DNA from: a virus
Reading direction: 5' to 3' (one strand)
DNA: 23,296 bases
IMG/VR virus record: IMGVR_UViG_3300049596_000906
Location: 1-23,296 of that record
Position numbers and translations under genes: made by a program. This document shows positions 1-7,674 of the stretch, in pieces. Within the stretch, counting starts at the first letter, position 1, and each line of letters begins with the position of its first letter. Under the pieces are notes generated by a model, which made no database searches, was not told where the DNA came from, and was given only the letters and a program-made list of their open reading frames with translations.

Positions 1-1011
1 AAATACGCAAATCGTAATGGGTTTATTACGGATTTAAATTTAAATGAAATACCATACGATGAACTAGAACCGTGCCTTCCATATATAGATGAAATTGGTT
101 TAATCGGTAATTTAGATTATGAAAGTGTTGCTGACGACATTAAAAACACCTTATTATTATATCAATTAGAAAAAGATACTGACAAAACTTTAAAAATTAT
201 TTGTAACAGCCTTGTCAATGACGTTTACCCAATGAATGGAGGATATTACCTTTATGTTAAAGATAGGGAAGAACTGGCAGATTTATTTGAATCAGGTGGT
301 AGAGACTCATCGTCAAAAGATTATGCAAAAAGTATGTTAGGTGAAGATTATTGGGAACCTTATTGGGACACAACTGATGATGTTTATAGGGATGTGATTG
401 AAGATTTGAACGATAAGAATAAATCTATACTAGCTGAATATATTATTAAACATATTGGAGGGCAAGATTTTTCACTTGATGATTATGATGACGAATTGTT
501 TAGTAATTTTTCAGAAGAACAAGGAACCGAAGACACTTTTCAAATAACAACCAATAATGTTATGACGTTAATTGGTGATAAGGATGCAATGAAAGAAATG
601 TTAAAAGGTGAATTAAGTGATTTAAAAAGTGAATTATACTCAATTCATAATAATGCATATAATACCGCATATACTGATGAAATATCCAACGATATGTGGA
701 GTGAACTATCAACCTATTTTGATGTTAACTCTTGGGAATCAGAAACAAAACAAACAGCAAGCGGAAGACAAATATATAATGAATATCTTAAAATAGATAG
801 TTTTTATCAGATTATTTATGATTTTTTAGTTGCAAATGAAGGTGGTTCTTATAATGAAAGTCACTTAGATTATTGGGGTACGCTTATTGGTGTTATAACT
901 AGTTTAATGAACGATGATACATATTCTTGGTTAAGTTTTAGAGTTTCAGATTATGCAGATTGGACACTAACTAAAAAATATGTTAATGAATTATTCCCTG
1001 ATTACATATAA
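1..1011 (+). CDS. Unknown protein, 5' end missing
   Basis: The reading frame is open from base 1 and ends at 1011, so this is the last 336 residues of a longer protein. The first visible ATG (232) lies inside the frame and is probably not the start. The product is acidic and rich in Asp, Glu and aromatic residues, with no membrane segment or motif that I recognise. The composition, with runs such as DDYDDELF, suggests a soluble protein of mixed helix and strand. The next gene follows after 17 bases, but a TATTTAT word sits in that gap, so the two may be transcribed separately. I cannot assign a function. Confidence 0.75.
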   Translation, partial: KYANRNGFITDLNLNEIPYDELEPCLPYIDEIGLIGNLDYESVADDIKNTLLLYQLEKDTDKTLKIICNSLVNDVYPMNGGYYLYVKDREELADLFESGGRDSSSKDYAKSMLGEDYWEPYWDTTDDVYRDVIEDLNDKNKSILAEYIIKHIGGQDFSLDDYDDELFSNFSEEQGTEDTFQITTNNVMTLIGDKDAMKEMLKGELSDLKSELYSIHNNAYNTAYTDEISNDMWSELSTYFDVNSWESETKQTASGRQIYNEYLKIDSFYQIIYDFLVANEGGSYNESHLDYWGTLIGVITSLMNDDTYSWLSFRVSDYADWTLTKKYVNELFPDYI

Positions 1012-1016
1012 TTAAA

Positions 1017-1023
1017 TATTTAT
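1017..1023 (+). promoter_or_regulatory. TATTTAT element before the 1029 gene
   Basis: TATTTAT ends 5 bases before the ATG at 1029. It is one of a set of such words placed just before operon-leading genes in this window. It is a candidate phage promoter; the role is inferred. Confidence 0.4.
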
Positions 1024-1028
1024 ATAAG

Positions 1029-2060
1029 ATGGATAATATATATTACACAATTGCTGAACAAAAAATGGAAAGACTTAATGACATTTTAAATGAAATGCCA
1101 AAAGAAGACTTGAAAAAAATAATATCAAGAGAACTTCAAAAAATTAAATTAATTCCACTTGATATGTTTAGCGCAAAAGAAGCTATAACTAATATTATGA
1201 TGGCTGAGATATCAAGAAAAACTATAAATTTTAATAGGACAATACCATCTTTAATGACTTTAGATTTAAGAAACGTAACAACCCGTTCTAAATTTAGATT
1301 TGATAATTATTATAAAAGGTTTTACACATCAAGAAGTAGAGGATTTGATTTTGAAGGAATGATTGCTGGATTTTTGGATGGAGACATATCAACAGATAAA
1401 ACTTCACCATTTGATATAACCGCAAACGGACAAAAAATATCACTTAAAACTTTAAATAATGAAAATGAATCTGTTGTTATTAAATCTATATCTGACAGTT
1501 TAAAAAAATATTATAATACTTATGATGGGACACCTGAAAATAAAGAACAACTAAAAACTATTTTTTCATCTTCCAACCCAATAAAAGTTTTAGTTGATTC
1601 TAAAAATAATGATTTGTTAAATATTGCTGAAGATGTTGTTGGTATGGCATTAGAAGGTATAGATTGTTTATTAATAGGAATACCACAGGAAAATAATAAA
1701 ATTGGGTTGTATTATTTTAGTAAAGAAAGACTGATAAAGTTGGCAACAAATAAAGCTACATTAATGGCACCAAAATCTTCAGGATCAAAACAAATAAGAT
1801 TATCGTCATCAATTTTAATTGATGCTGATATGACAGGAACAATAATATTTCCAATTTTAAATGATGAGGATTATGAAAATTTCTTAATTGGTGATGAAAC
1901 AACAACCAGTACAATAAACACTTTAAATAAGTTAGGTAATAAATACGGTGTTAGAGGGTTAGGTAGTCAGTTACCACAAGATATTGTTATGGATTTAGCA
2001 AAGAGTGAACAATTCATTACAGATATGAACTTTATTATTGGTAATCAAAAAGAAGTATGA
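1029..2060 (+). CDS. Unknown protein, possible PD-(D/E)xK nuclease fold
   Basis: A 343-residue protein. Residues about 108-150 read FDFEG...SPFDIT.NGQKISLKTL. This has the order Glu, Asp, then a short spacer and a strand ending in Lys that is typical of PD-(D/E)xK nuclease cores, so a nuclease-like fold is possible. That is a weak pattern match. The N-terminus has an ILNE motif at residues 19-22, in the place where the tags of other proteins here end, but the preceding residues do not match a tag family. The gene overlaps the next one by an ATGA junction at 2057-2060, so the two are probably translated together. Confidence 0.75.
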   Translation: MDNIYYTIAEQKMERLNDILNEMPKEDLKKIISRELQKIKLIPLDMFSAKEAITNIMMAEISRKTINFNRTIPSLMTLDLRNVTTRSKFRFDNYYKRFYTSRSRGFDFEGMIAGFLDGDISTDKTSPFDITANGQKISLKTLNNENESVVIKSISDSLKKYYNTYDGTPENKEQLKTIFSSSNPIKVLVDSKNNDLLNIAEDVVGMALEGIDCLLIGIPQENNKIGLYYFSKERLIKLATNKATLMAPKSSGSKQIRLSSSILIDADMTGTIIFPILNDEDYENFLIGDETTTSTINTLNKLGNKYGVRGLGSQLPQDIVMDLAKSEQFITDMNFIIGNQKEV

Positions 2061-3109
2061 AAATATTAGTCACAAAGGAACAATTAGAAACAATAAGAGA
2101 AAATGACTCAAAGAAGTTTAATTGTGACAAGTGCAAACATTCTTGGAAAATAGAACCAAAAGATAAATTCCCCTATCTATGTCATATGTGTGGTTATGAT
2201 TCACATAAAAAAAAATACAACTACGAAGAACTTGAAAACTTTTGGAAGAACTATAAAAAAGAAGAAGAAGAAATAATAACAGAAAAGTGGACAGAAAAAT
2301 ATAAAAAAAGTATTAACTGTAGTAACTCAAAAGGATTTTCTCAAAGAGCGTATTGTCAGGGTAAAAAAAAGAATCTAAAAGAATCAAAAAAAAATGATAT
2401 ATCTAATGAAGAAATAAAAAATATAACATCAATTTTAATTGATTATGCAACACCTGAAATAAAAAAATATATTAAACCGTACCAACCGCAGTTAAAAGAT
2501 AATGATATTGTTATAAATTATGAATTAAATATTCATAAAAACTTTGATATAAATAATACTAAGGTTATTTACGTAACATTAGATATTGTAAATACTGATG
2601 GAAACTCAATTGTGATTTATGAGGATAATGAGTTGGATATAATTGATCTCCTTTTTGATTATTTAAAATATATGGGAATAGATAATGATGGCTTATATGA
2701 CTATAGTTTTGATTTTAAACGATATCATATGAAATTTAAATTGGATGAAAATAAAGAATCTGAAGAAAAAATAGCAGAGATTGGTTACGACATTAAAGGA
2801 ATAAAAGTTGCATTAAACGCGATGTCAGAACTTTCAGAAACATACGGAGAGGGAATACCTTTAGATTTTAGTTTGCGTGATTATTTGTTGAAACAAAACG
2901 AAGGAATTAGAAGACCAATATTACAACTATTCATTGATGTTAATAAAAAAGATGGAAAAGAATACAAAATAACACAAATGTACAGACACGAAATATCGGT
3001 GGAGTTGTTAGGTATTTTAGAAATGTTTGGATTATATAATGATGAACGTATGTCACCTTATTATAATTTTCACTTTAATAAAAAATCTTCTGAGGATTCA
3101 TTTGATTAA
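2057..3109 (+). CDS. Tagged zinc-ribbon protein with GFSQ...C.G module
   Basis: A 350-residue protein in modules. Residues 1-15 are a tag (MKILVTKEQLETIRE) ending in Ile-x-Glu. Residues 23-45 form a zinc ribbon with CxxC (C23, C26) and CxxC (C42, C45). Residues 77-105 (KWTEKYKKSINC...GFSQRAYCQGKKK) match a short basic Cys-containing module that I recall from many phage hypothetical proteins. Then LKE-S (107-110) leads into a C-terminal domain of about 240 acidic residues that I do not recognise. ITE (74-76) and LKE (107-109) are further candidate (L/I)xE sites that would separate the modules. The start is coupled to the gene before it. Confidence 0.8.
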   Translation: MKILVTKEQLETIRENDSKKFNCDKCKHSWKIEPKDKFPYLCHMCGYDSHKKKYNYEELENFWKNYKKEEEEIITEKWTEKYKKSINCSNSKGFSQRAYCQGKKKNLKESKKNDISNEEIKNITSILIDYATPEIKKYIKPYQPQLKDNDIVINYELNIHKNFDINNTKVIYVTLDIVNTDGNSIVIYEDNELDIIDLLFDYLKYMGIDNDGLYDYSFDFKRYHMKFKLDENKESEEKIAEIGYDIKGIKVALNAMSELSETYGEGIPLDFSLRDYLLKQNEGIRRPILQLFIDVNKKDGKEYKITQMYRHEISVELLGILEMFGLYNDERMSPYYNFHFNKKSSEDSFD

Positions 3110-3132
3110 TCAAAATAGTTTTTATACATTTG
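3102..3132 (+). promoter_or_regulatory. Bacteroidota-type promoter
   Basis: TTTG at 3101-3104, a 20-base spacer, and TACATTTG at 3125-3132 match the Bacteroidota consensus TTTG-N17/23-TAnnTTTG. Transcription would start near 3139, about 30 bases before the ATG at 3171. This suggests the 3171 gene is read by the unmodified host polymerase. Confidence 0.65.
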
Positions 3133-3170
3133 TACTATTATAAATCATTTAAAAATAAACAAGAAAAATT

Positions 3171-3422
3171 ATGGCAACAAAAACAGGAAACAAAGGACGT
3201 TACATTTGCAAAGTTGGTTACTTGGATATCTATGCTAAGGATAATCTAAAACCTAAAAAAGAGAGTAAACATAAGTTTACTAAAAGTGATGTTAAATCTA
3301 CGGTGTATAATATCCTACACGGAAAAAAATTCTCTTTAGGTGATTTAAAAACTAAAGATGAGGCGGTTGCCAAAGCAATACAATTGATGGGTGACAAAGC
3401 AGCACTTTACGGGTTAGTTTAA
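3171..3422 (+). CDS. Small basic unknown protein
   Basis: An 83-residue, lysine-rich protein without an N-terminal tag. It has no membrane segment and no known motif that I recognise. The C-terminal half (KTKDEAVAKAIQLMGDKAALYGLV) looks helical. It is a stand-alone unit with its own host-type promoter (3125-3132) and a strong terminator straight after it (3443-3470), unlike the surrounding operons. That arrangement fits an early or independently controlled phage gene. Function unknown. Confidence 0.75.
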   Translation: MATKTGNKGRYICKVGYLDIYAKDNLKPKKESKHKFTKSDVKSTVYNILHGKKFSLGDLKTKDEAVAKAIQLMGDKAALYGLV

Positions 3423-3442
3423 ACCAATCTACTATATATTAA

Positions 3443-3470
3443 AAGTCAGGATTAAGTCCTGACTTTTTTG
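3443..3470 (+). terminator. Intrinsic terminator
   Basis: AAGTCAGGA (3443-3451), a 5-base loop, then TCCTGACTT (3457-3465) form a perfect 9-bp stem followed by a T run. It closes the 3171 transcription unit. Confidence 0.85.
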
Positions 3471-3480
3471 TTTTCTATGG

Positions 3481-3487
3481 TATTTAT
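3481..3487 (+). promoter_or_regulatory. TATTTAT element before the 3492 operon
   Basis: TATTTAT ends 4 bases before ATG 3492 and lies straight after the terminator of the previous gene, so a new promoter is expected here. Confidence 0.45.
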
Positions 3488-3491
3488 TATT

Positions 3492-4721
3492 ATGGAATTT
3501 AAAAAGGAGGATTTAGTAATATCCGAAGATAAAAGCGAAGAAGGGATATTAAAAAAAATATTATCCAAGTTTAAAGATATTAAAAATAGAGCTAAGTCTG
3601 AAATAGAGGAGACTAAGGCTTTAGCCCGAATATTAACCTATGCGGTAAAGTCATATGTAAAAAATAGAGATTTTGACTTAGACAAAAAAGATATTGAGTT
3701 TATTCAAGGACAATCAGGTGACGTTATTAAAAACTTACTAATGATTGTCATTTCAATAATCCCGATTCCAATACCCATTACTCCATTTTTAATTATATTC
3801 GGTAAAAAAATAGGAATTGACATTGTGCCAAAGGAACACAAAATCCCTGAGAAAGGAAAGAAAAAAGATAAAATTGAAGAATCAAATATGAAAATAATAA
3901 TAACAGAAAGACAATACAAAATATTAAACGAAAGTTTAGTGGATGATAAAGTGTTTAGAGATACTATTAAAAGTTTTGAATCGACAGTTACAAATTCTGT
4001 GGGTAGCCACTACACGTTTGATGATAAAGACCCAAAAAACCCTAAAACATTTATAAAGAGTAAATCACCATATGGTGGTGTTTTAACGATTGGTTGGGGA
4101 CATACAGGTACAGATGCAAAACCAGGTAATGCTATATCTAATAAAAAGGCTGAGGAACTATTAAGTAAGGATATTTCAAACGAGGAAGGAAAGGCTAAAA
4201 AACTATTCCCAAAATACGACACATACCCGCTATATGTTCAAAGAGCTCTTACAAATTCAGTTTATAGGGGAGAAGCTAAAAGTGGATATGAGTGGGTAAA
4301 AAATATTAATTTAGGTAAATGGAACTTAGCGGCTGAAAAGTATTTAGAAGGTTGGGATATTGATTTCTCAAAGGCTGATGATCCAAGAATGAAGGGATCA
4401 GTGGCTCAAAGGATGAAATCAAATCAAAGTGCTCTTTTAAAATATGATGATGAGTTAAAAAGTGGAACCACACCAAAACCTAAAACAACAGAGTCAAAAC
4501 CTAAACCAACCACACCAAAACCATCTAATTGGATGGATTCAATGATAAGTAATCTTGAAAAAATAACTAAACCTTTAATAACATACACCGTTAAATCTGG
4601 TGATACTTTATCTAAAATTGCTGCTAAATACGACAAAACGATAACCGTTGACAGTATAAAAAAATTAAATGGATTAAAATCTGATAGTATCAGTGCGGGA
4701 CAAAAATTAAGAATTAAATGA
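3492..4721 (+). CDS. LETM1-like domain / tag / T4-type lysozyme / LysM fusion
   Basis: A 409-residue protein. Residues about 40-120 resemble the LETM1-like ribosome-binding domain (ETKALARILTYAV..., a hydrophobic stretch with IPIPIPITPF, then IPKEH-type VPKEH). A complete MKIIITERQYKILNES tag begins at Met133 (ATG 3888). It is followed by a T4-type (GH24) lysozyme domain, with candidate catalytic Glu163 and the TIGWGHT strand, which cuts peptidoglycan. After a Thr/Pro/Lys linker, the last 45 or so residues are a LysM peptidoglycan-binding repeat. The tag in mid-protein suggests fusion of a LETM1-like gene to a tagged lysozyme, or a second start at 3888. No signal peptide is seen. The start at 3492 follows a TATTTAT word; the ATG at 3477 is less likely. 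Confidence 0.85.
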   Translation: MEFKKEDLVISEDKSEEGILKKILSKFKDIKNRAKSEIEETKALARILTYAVKSYVKNRDFDLDKKDIEFIQGQSGDVIKNLLMIVISIIPIPIPITPFLIIFGKKIGIDIVPKEHKIPEKGKKKDKIEESNMKIIITERQYKILNESLVDDKVFRDTIKSFESTVTNSVGSHYTFDDKDPKNPKTFIKSKSPYGGVLTIGWGHTGTDAKPGNAISNKKAEELLSKDISNEEGKAKKLFPKYDTYPLYVQRALTNSVYRGEAKSGYEWVKNINLGKWNLAAEKYLEGWDIDFSKADDPRMKGSVAQRMKSNQSALLKYDDELKSGTTPKPKTTESKPKPTTPKPSNWMDSMISNLEKITKPLITYTVKSGDTLSKIAAKYDKTITVDSIKKLNGLKSDSISAGQKLRIK

Positions 4722-5290
4722 AAATAATTATAACCGAGGCACAATATAAAAGTTTAACTGAGGATAACCTTAGAGATTTTTTATTTTCATTTTGGGATAA
4801 TCAAAAAAAACAAGGACAAGAACCTTTTTTAGATGATATACTATATCACGTTACAGACATAAGAAAAGATAGTAGAGAGGATTATCAGAAGATTCGACCT
4901 ATTTGGTATGAATATAACGGAGGATATGAAAAAATACTTCAAGATGTAAGGGATAAAATAGAACACGGAGAATTTCATTTTAAAGGAGACGCCAACTTAG
5001 ATATGGTTATATTTGTTGATGAGGTGTATTCATACGGATTAAAAGGACAAGGAGGAATGGTTGATATTATTTGTAGGGTTGTTGGTGGTACTGTTGATGG
5101 GTATGTCCATAATGAAGAAACAGATATGATGGATATGGTACCAAATATGGATATATTTGAACAGTATAGTTTATTAGAATATGAATCAGGTGATCTTGTA
5201 CAATTTTTAACTGATGAAACCTATGGTTTCTTTTCAAACCTATTAAAAGATAGGTTAATACCAATACACGTTGATTTAATGGTAAGATAA
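4718..5290 (+). CDS. Tagged unknown protein, paralogue of the 5290 gene
   Basis: A 190-residue protein beginning MKIIITEAQYKSLTED, so the tag ends in Leu-Thr-Glu at residues 13-15. The body is acidic. It has a pattern (FLFSFWDN ... WYEYNGGYEKIL ... FHFKGDANLDMVIF) that also occurs in the next protein (LFKIWQSE ... YRDFLGGWDKMI ... YDFRGGYDFRF), so the two arose by duplication. It overlaps the lysozyme gene by ATGA and touches the next start at 5290, giving tight translational coupling. No function can be assigned; capsid cargo is the hypothesis. Confidence 0.8.
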   Translation: MKIIITEAQYKSLTEDNLRDFLFSFWDNQKKQGQEPFLDDILYHVTDIRKDSREDYQKIRPIWYEYNGGYEKILQDVRDKIEHGEFHFKGDANLDMVIFVDEVYSYGLKGQGGMVDIICRVVGGTVDGYVHNEETDMMDMVPNMDIFEQYSLLEYESGDLVQFLTDETYGFFSNLLKDRLIPIHVDLMVR

Positions 5291-5847
5291 TGAAAATAAT
5301 AATTACAGAATCACAATATAGAATTTTAGAAAATTACACCCAAGAAGATGAGGTGGCTAAAAATATATTATTTAAGATTTGGCAAAGTGAACTTGATAGT
5401 AGCGGTGAAATAGATTTTAACCCTAACGTTGTTGATTATATTAATTATAAACCACAAGGTAGGTTAGAAATTTATGAAATGTATAGGGATTTTCTTGGTG
5501 GTTGGGATAAGATGATTGAAAAGTCATATGAACTTATGGATAAAACTTTTGATACAATGGATTATGATTTTAGAGGGGGGTATGATTTTAGATTTAAACC
5601 CCAATTAGATGATTCTTATGAAGAAGATAATACGTTTTTTGTTAATTGTCCTGTTGAAAGTGATGGTAAAGTGACTTTAATGACTAATATGGAAACCCAC
5701 TATTTAAAAGATTTAGAAAAAAATGAAGATTTGTGGTGGGAAATTGAAAGTGAAATTGGGGGAGTAATTGATGATATCTTATATAGAGAAGTAACAAAGA
5801 AAACAGGAATAATGGTTGATGTAAATGTGTGTTGGATAAAGGAATGA
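5290..5847 (+). CDS. Tagged unknown protein, paralogue of the 4718 gene
   Basis: A 185-residue protein beginning MKIIITESQYRILENY, with Ile-Leu-Glu at residues 12-14 at the end of the tag. The body aligns by eye with the 4718 product over about 80 residues and then diverges. Start and stop overlap both neighbours (TAATG and ATGA), so it belongs to one polycistronic message from 3492 to 6853. Unknown function. Confidence 0.8.
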   Translation: MKIIITESQYRILENYTQEDEVAKNILFKIWQSELDSSGEIDFNPNVVDYINYKPQGRLEIYEMYRDFLGGWDKMIEKSYELMDKTFDTMDYDFRGGYDFRFKPQLDDSYEEDNTFFVNCPVESDGKVTLMTNMETHYLKDLEKNEDLWWEIESEIGGVIDDILYREVTKKTGIMVDVNVCWIKE

Positions 5848-6239
5848 AAATAATAATAACAGAGAATCAGTATAAAATGTTGTTGGAGTCAAATACGGAG
5901 TCCATACAATCACTTATTGATATTGCTTTTCAATCATTAAAAGATGATAGTGATAATGGTTTATTTATTGACGGATATGTTGAAGATACTGTTTATGTCA
6001 CAGAAGAAATAAAAGTAGTTGACGTACAAAAGGTTACAGGAAAAGATTATCTAACGGGTAAAGAAAGTAGTCATTTGTTTGTTACCATTGATGTTTATGT
6101 AGAAACTATATTTAACAGTATGGATGTTGGTGAAATGGTATGGGAATTAGAAATGGATTGTGAAAAAATAGTTGGTAAAAATAATATCAGATTAAATCTT
6201 AGAGAGGTTATAAATACCAACACAAATAGACAGTGGTAA
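5844..6239 (+). CDS. Tagged unknown small protein
   Basis: A 131-residue protein beginning MKIIITENQYKMLLES; the tag ends LLE-S. I chose ATG 5844, not the GTG at 5829, because it forms the ATGA overlap and begins exactly at the tag. The body is an alternating strand/helix protein (VFVTIDVYVETIF... type) with no recognised family. The first 20 bases, ATGAAAATAATAATAACAGA, are identical to those at 3888 and 6239, which shows recent sharing of the tag DNA. Confidence 0.8.
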   Translation: MKIIITENQYKMLLESNTESIQSLIDIAFQSLKDDSDNGLFIDGYVEDTVYVTEEIKVVDVQKVTGKDYLTGKESSHLFVTIDVYVETIFNSMDVGEMVWELEMDCEKIVGKNNIRLNLREVINTNTNRQW

Positions 6240-6853
6240 TGAAAATAATAATAACAGAAGAACAATTTAATAAGTTACAAGAAAGTAATTTAGATTTTAA
6301 TAAGACAAAGACTCTTATTAATACTATGTATGATGATGGACAATCTATCGATGATATACTTAATTATACTGGTTTAGATAAAGGTGTAGTCATCATTTCA
6401 CTTTATGATCGTGAAATGATAAACGATAAAAAGACTGAATACGAAGATAAATATAATTTCCTGTATGAGTTACTTTGGAATAGTGGTTTAATAACCAAAG
6501 ATTATAACTACGAAGATGGATCAAGAGTTAGTATTACTAAAGATTGGGGGTCAGGAACACTTAACTTTAATTATAGATCAAAAGAAGGGTATGTGTTATC
6601 AGGAATGGCAACATTAATGTGGGATTCCGAAAATGGACTACCTATTGATATTTCTTATTTATATGGTTTAGATGGTACTGAGTATGATGTTGACGGAAAT
6701 GTTAGTTCAGTTAAGGACTTAAAAAATGATAATAAACTTAATAACATTAAAACATTGAGAGAGTTAATTGATTATTTTAATAATGATTATTATATTATGT
6801 TGAAAGAAGAATTGAATCCTTTGTTAGAAGAAGTGATAAATGACTATTTATAA
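6239..6853 (+). CDS. Tagged unknown protein
   Basis: A 204-residue protein beginning MKIIITEEQFNKLQES; the tag ends LQE-S. The ATG at 6239 overlaps the previous stop (TAATG) and is preferred to the GTG at 6233. Residues about 17-60 could be a small helix-turn-helix-like segment (QSIDDILNYTGLDKGVVIISL), reminiscent of Trp-repressor or sigma-4 type helices, but this is only a pattern. The middle part is strand-rich (GTLNFNYRSKEGYVLSGMATLMW). It is the last gene of the 3492 operon. Confidence 0.8.
   Translation: MKIIITEEQFNKLQESNLDFNKTKTLINTMYDDGQSIDDILNYTGLDKGVVIISLYDREMINDKKTEYEDKYNFLYELLWNSGLITKDYNYEDGSRVSITKDWGSGTLNFNYRSKEGYVLSGMATLMWDSENGLPIDISYLYGLDGTEYDVDGNVSSVKDLKNDNKLNNIKTLRELIDYFNNDYYIMLKEELNPLLEEVINDYL
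6845..6851 (+). promoter_or_regulatory. TATTTAT element before thioredoxin
   Basis: TATTTAT overlaps the last codons of the 6239 gene, 22 bases before ATG 6874. The spacing is longer than in the other cases, so this copy is less certain. Confidence 0.25.
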
Positions 6854-6873
6854 GTAAAAAAATAAAATTAAAA

Positions 6874-7188
6874 ATGGAAATTACTGCAAAAGAATTACAA
6901 GAAAAAATAAATAATGGTGAAAAAATTATTGTTGAGTTTTGGGCCGAATGGTGTGGACCATGTAGAATGATGAAACCTGTATTTGAAAGAGTTGCATTAA
7001 ACAATGATACAGAAGTTCAAATGTATACGATGGATGTTGATCAAAATAGGGATTACGCGCAGACACTTGGAATCAGAAGCATTCCAGCTGTTAAAGTATT
7101 TTCAAATGGAAATGTAACCGATACTGTGGTTGGTGTTATTGGTGAAGAAAGAATAAAATCTTTGGTGAATAATTTAATAACTGAATAA
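6874..7188 (+). CDS. trxA: Thioredoxin
   Basis: A 104-residue, full-length thioredoxin fold protein. The active site WCGPC is at residues 26-30, and the conserved SIPAV segment with the cis-proline is near residue 71. It would reduce disulfides in the host cytoplasm; phages also use thioredoxin as a polymerase processivity factor or to support ribonucleotide reductase. It has no capsid tag, in contrast to the genes upstream. The next gene starts at the stop codon (TAATG). Confidence 0.92.
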   Translation: MEITAKELQEKINNGEKIIVEFWAEWCGPCRMMKPVFERVALNNDTEVQMYTMDVDQNRDYAQTLGIRSIPAVKVFSNGNVTDTVVGVIGEERIKSLVNNLITE

Positions 7189-7349
7189 TGAAAAAATACT
7201 TTCTAATCTTTATAATTTCACTTATATTTGTATCTTGTAAAACCACAAAACGAGTAAACTGCGATGCGTATACTAAAAATGTTAAAAAAACCGAAGTTAA
7301 ATACAGAGGAAATAAACAAGACATTAGACAAGATGTTTTTGTTTATTAA
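7188..7349 (+). CDS. Tiny lipoprotein
   Basis: A 53-residue protein with start and stop confirmed by translation. Residues 1-16 form a signal peptide (MKKYFLIFIISLIFVS) and the lipobox LIFVSC places the lipidated Cys at residue 17. The mature part would be only 37 residues, CKTTKRVNCDAYTKN and onward, which is basic and hydrophilic. It probably sits in the inner or outer membrane of the host. Phage lipoproteins of this size include outer spanin subunits for lysis and superinfection-exclusion lipoproteins; nothing here decides between them. It overlaps the thioredoxin stop, so it is in the same operon. Confidence 0.75.
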   Translation: MKKYFLIFIISLIFVSCKTTKRVNCDAYTKNVKKTEVKYRGNKQDIRQDVFVY

Positions 7350-7602
7350 TGAAAGTATTGAAGAAGTAAACGAACGAGATGAATATATAATTGTTATCGA
7401 TAAAGATATTAATGGTATAATGTATTACGATAAATTAACCAACAATTTATATTACGATAGAAATACAATAGGTAAGAACTTAACAAATGAATTCGTTAAT
7501 GGATCATCCATAAAAAGTGATGCAATTCAGAACGTTTTTAACGTGAGGTACCCAAACCTTGAAGTTAAAACAGTTAAATCAAAAAGATTAACGGTATTAT
7601 AA
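7333..7602 (+). CDS. Unknown small protein
   Basis: An 89-residue protein if it starts at 7333, which gives a 17-base overlap with the lipoprotein. Upstream in-frame ATGs at 7264 and 7279 would lengthen it to as much as 112 residues, at the cost of a long overlap. It begins MFLFINESIEE, with INE-S near the N-terminus, but is not a clear tag. The rest has short strands (YIIVIDKDINGIMYYDKLTNN) and no recognised family. A TATATTTG word at 7223-7230, inside the lipoprotein gene, might drive it separately. Confidence 0.6.
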   Translation: MFLFINESIEEVNERDEYIIVIDKDINGIMYYDKLTNNLYYDRNTIGKNLTNEFVNGSSIKSDAIQNVFNVRYPNLEVKTVKSKRLTVL

Positions 7603-7618
7603 AAAAACATTAAAAAAA

Positions 7619-7650
7619 TTTGGAAGTTTAGAATAAAGGACATATCTTTG
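7619..7650 (+). promoter_or_regulatory. Strong Bacteroidota-type promoter
   Basis: TTTG at 7619-7622, a 20-base spacer and TATCTTTG at 7643-7650 match the Bacteroidota consensus very well. The start of transcription would be near 7657, about 18 bases before the ATG at 7675. Confidence 0.75.
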
Positions 7651-7674
7651 TAAAACATTTAAAACGATAAACAT

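Noticed and set aside
7223-7230. TATATTTG inside the lipoprotein gene as a promoter
   Set aside because: It encodes the hydrophobic part of the signal peptide and has no -33 box; noted only as a possibility for the next gene.
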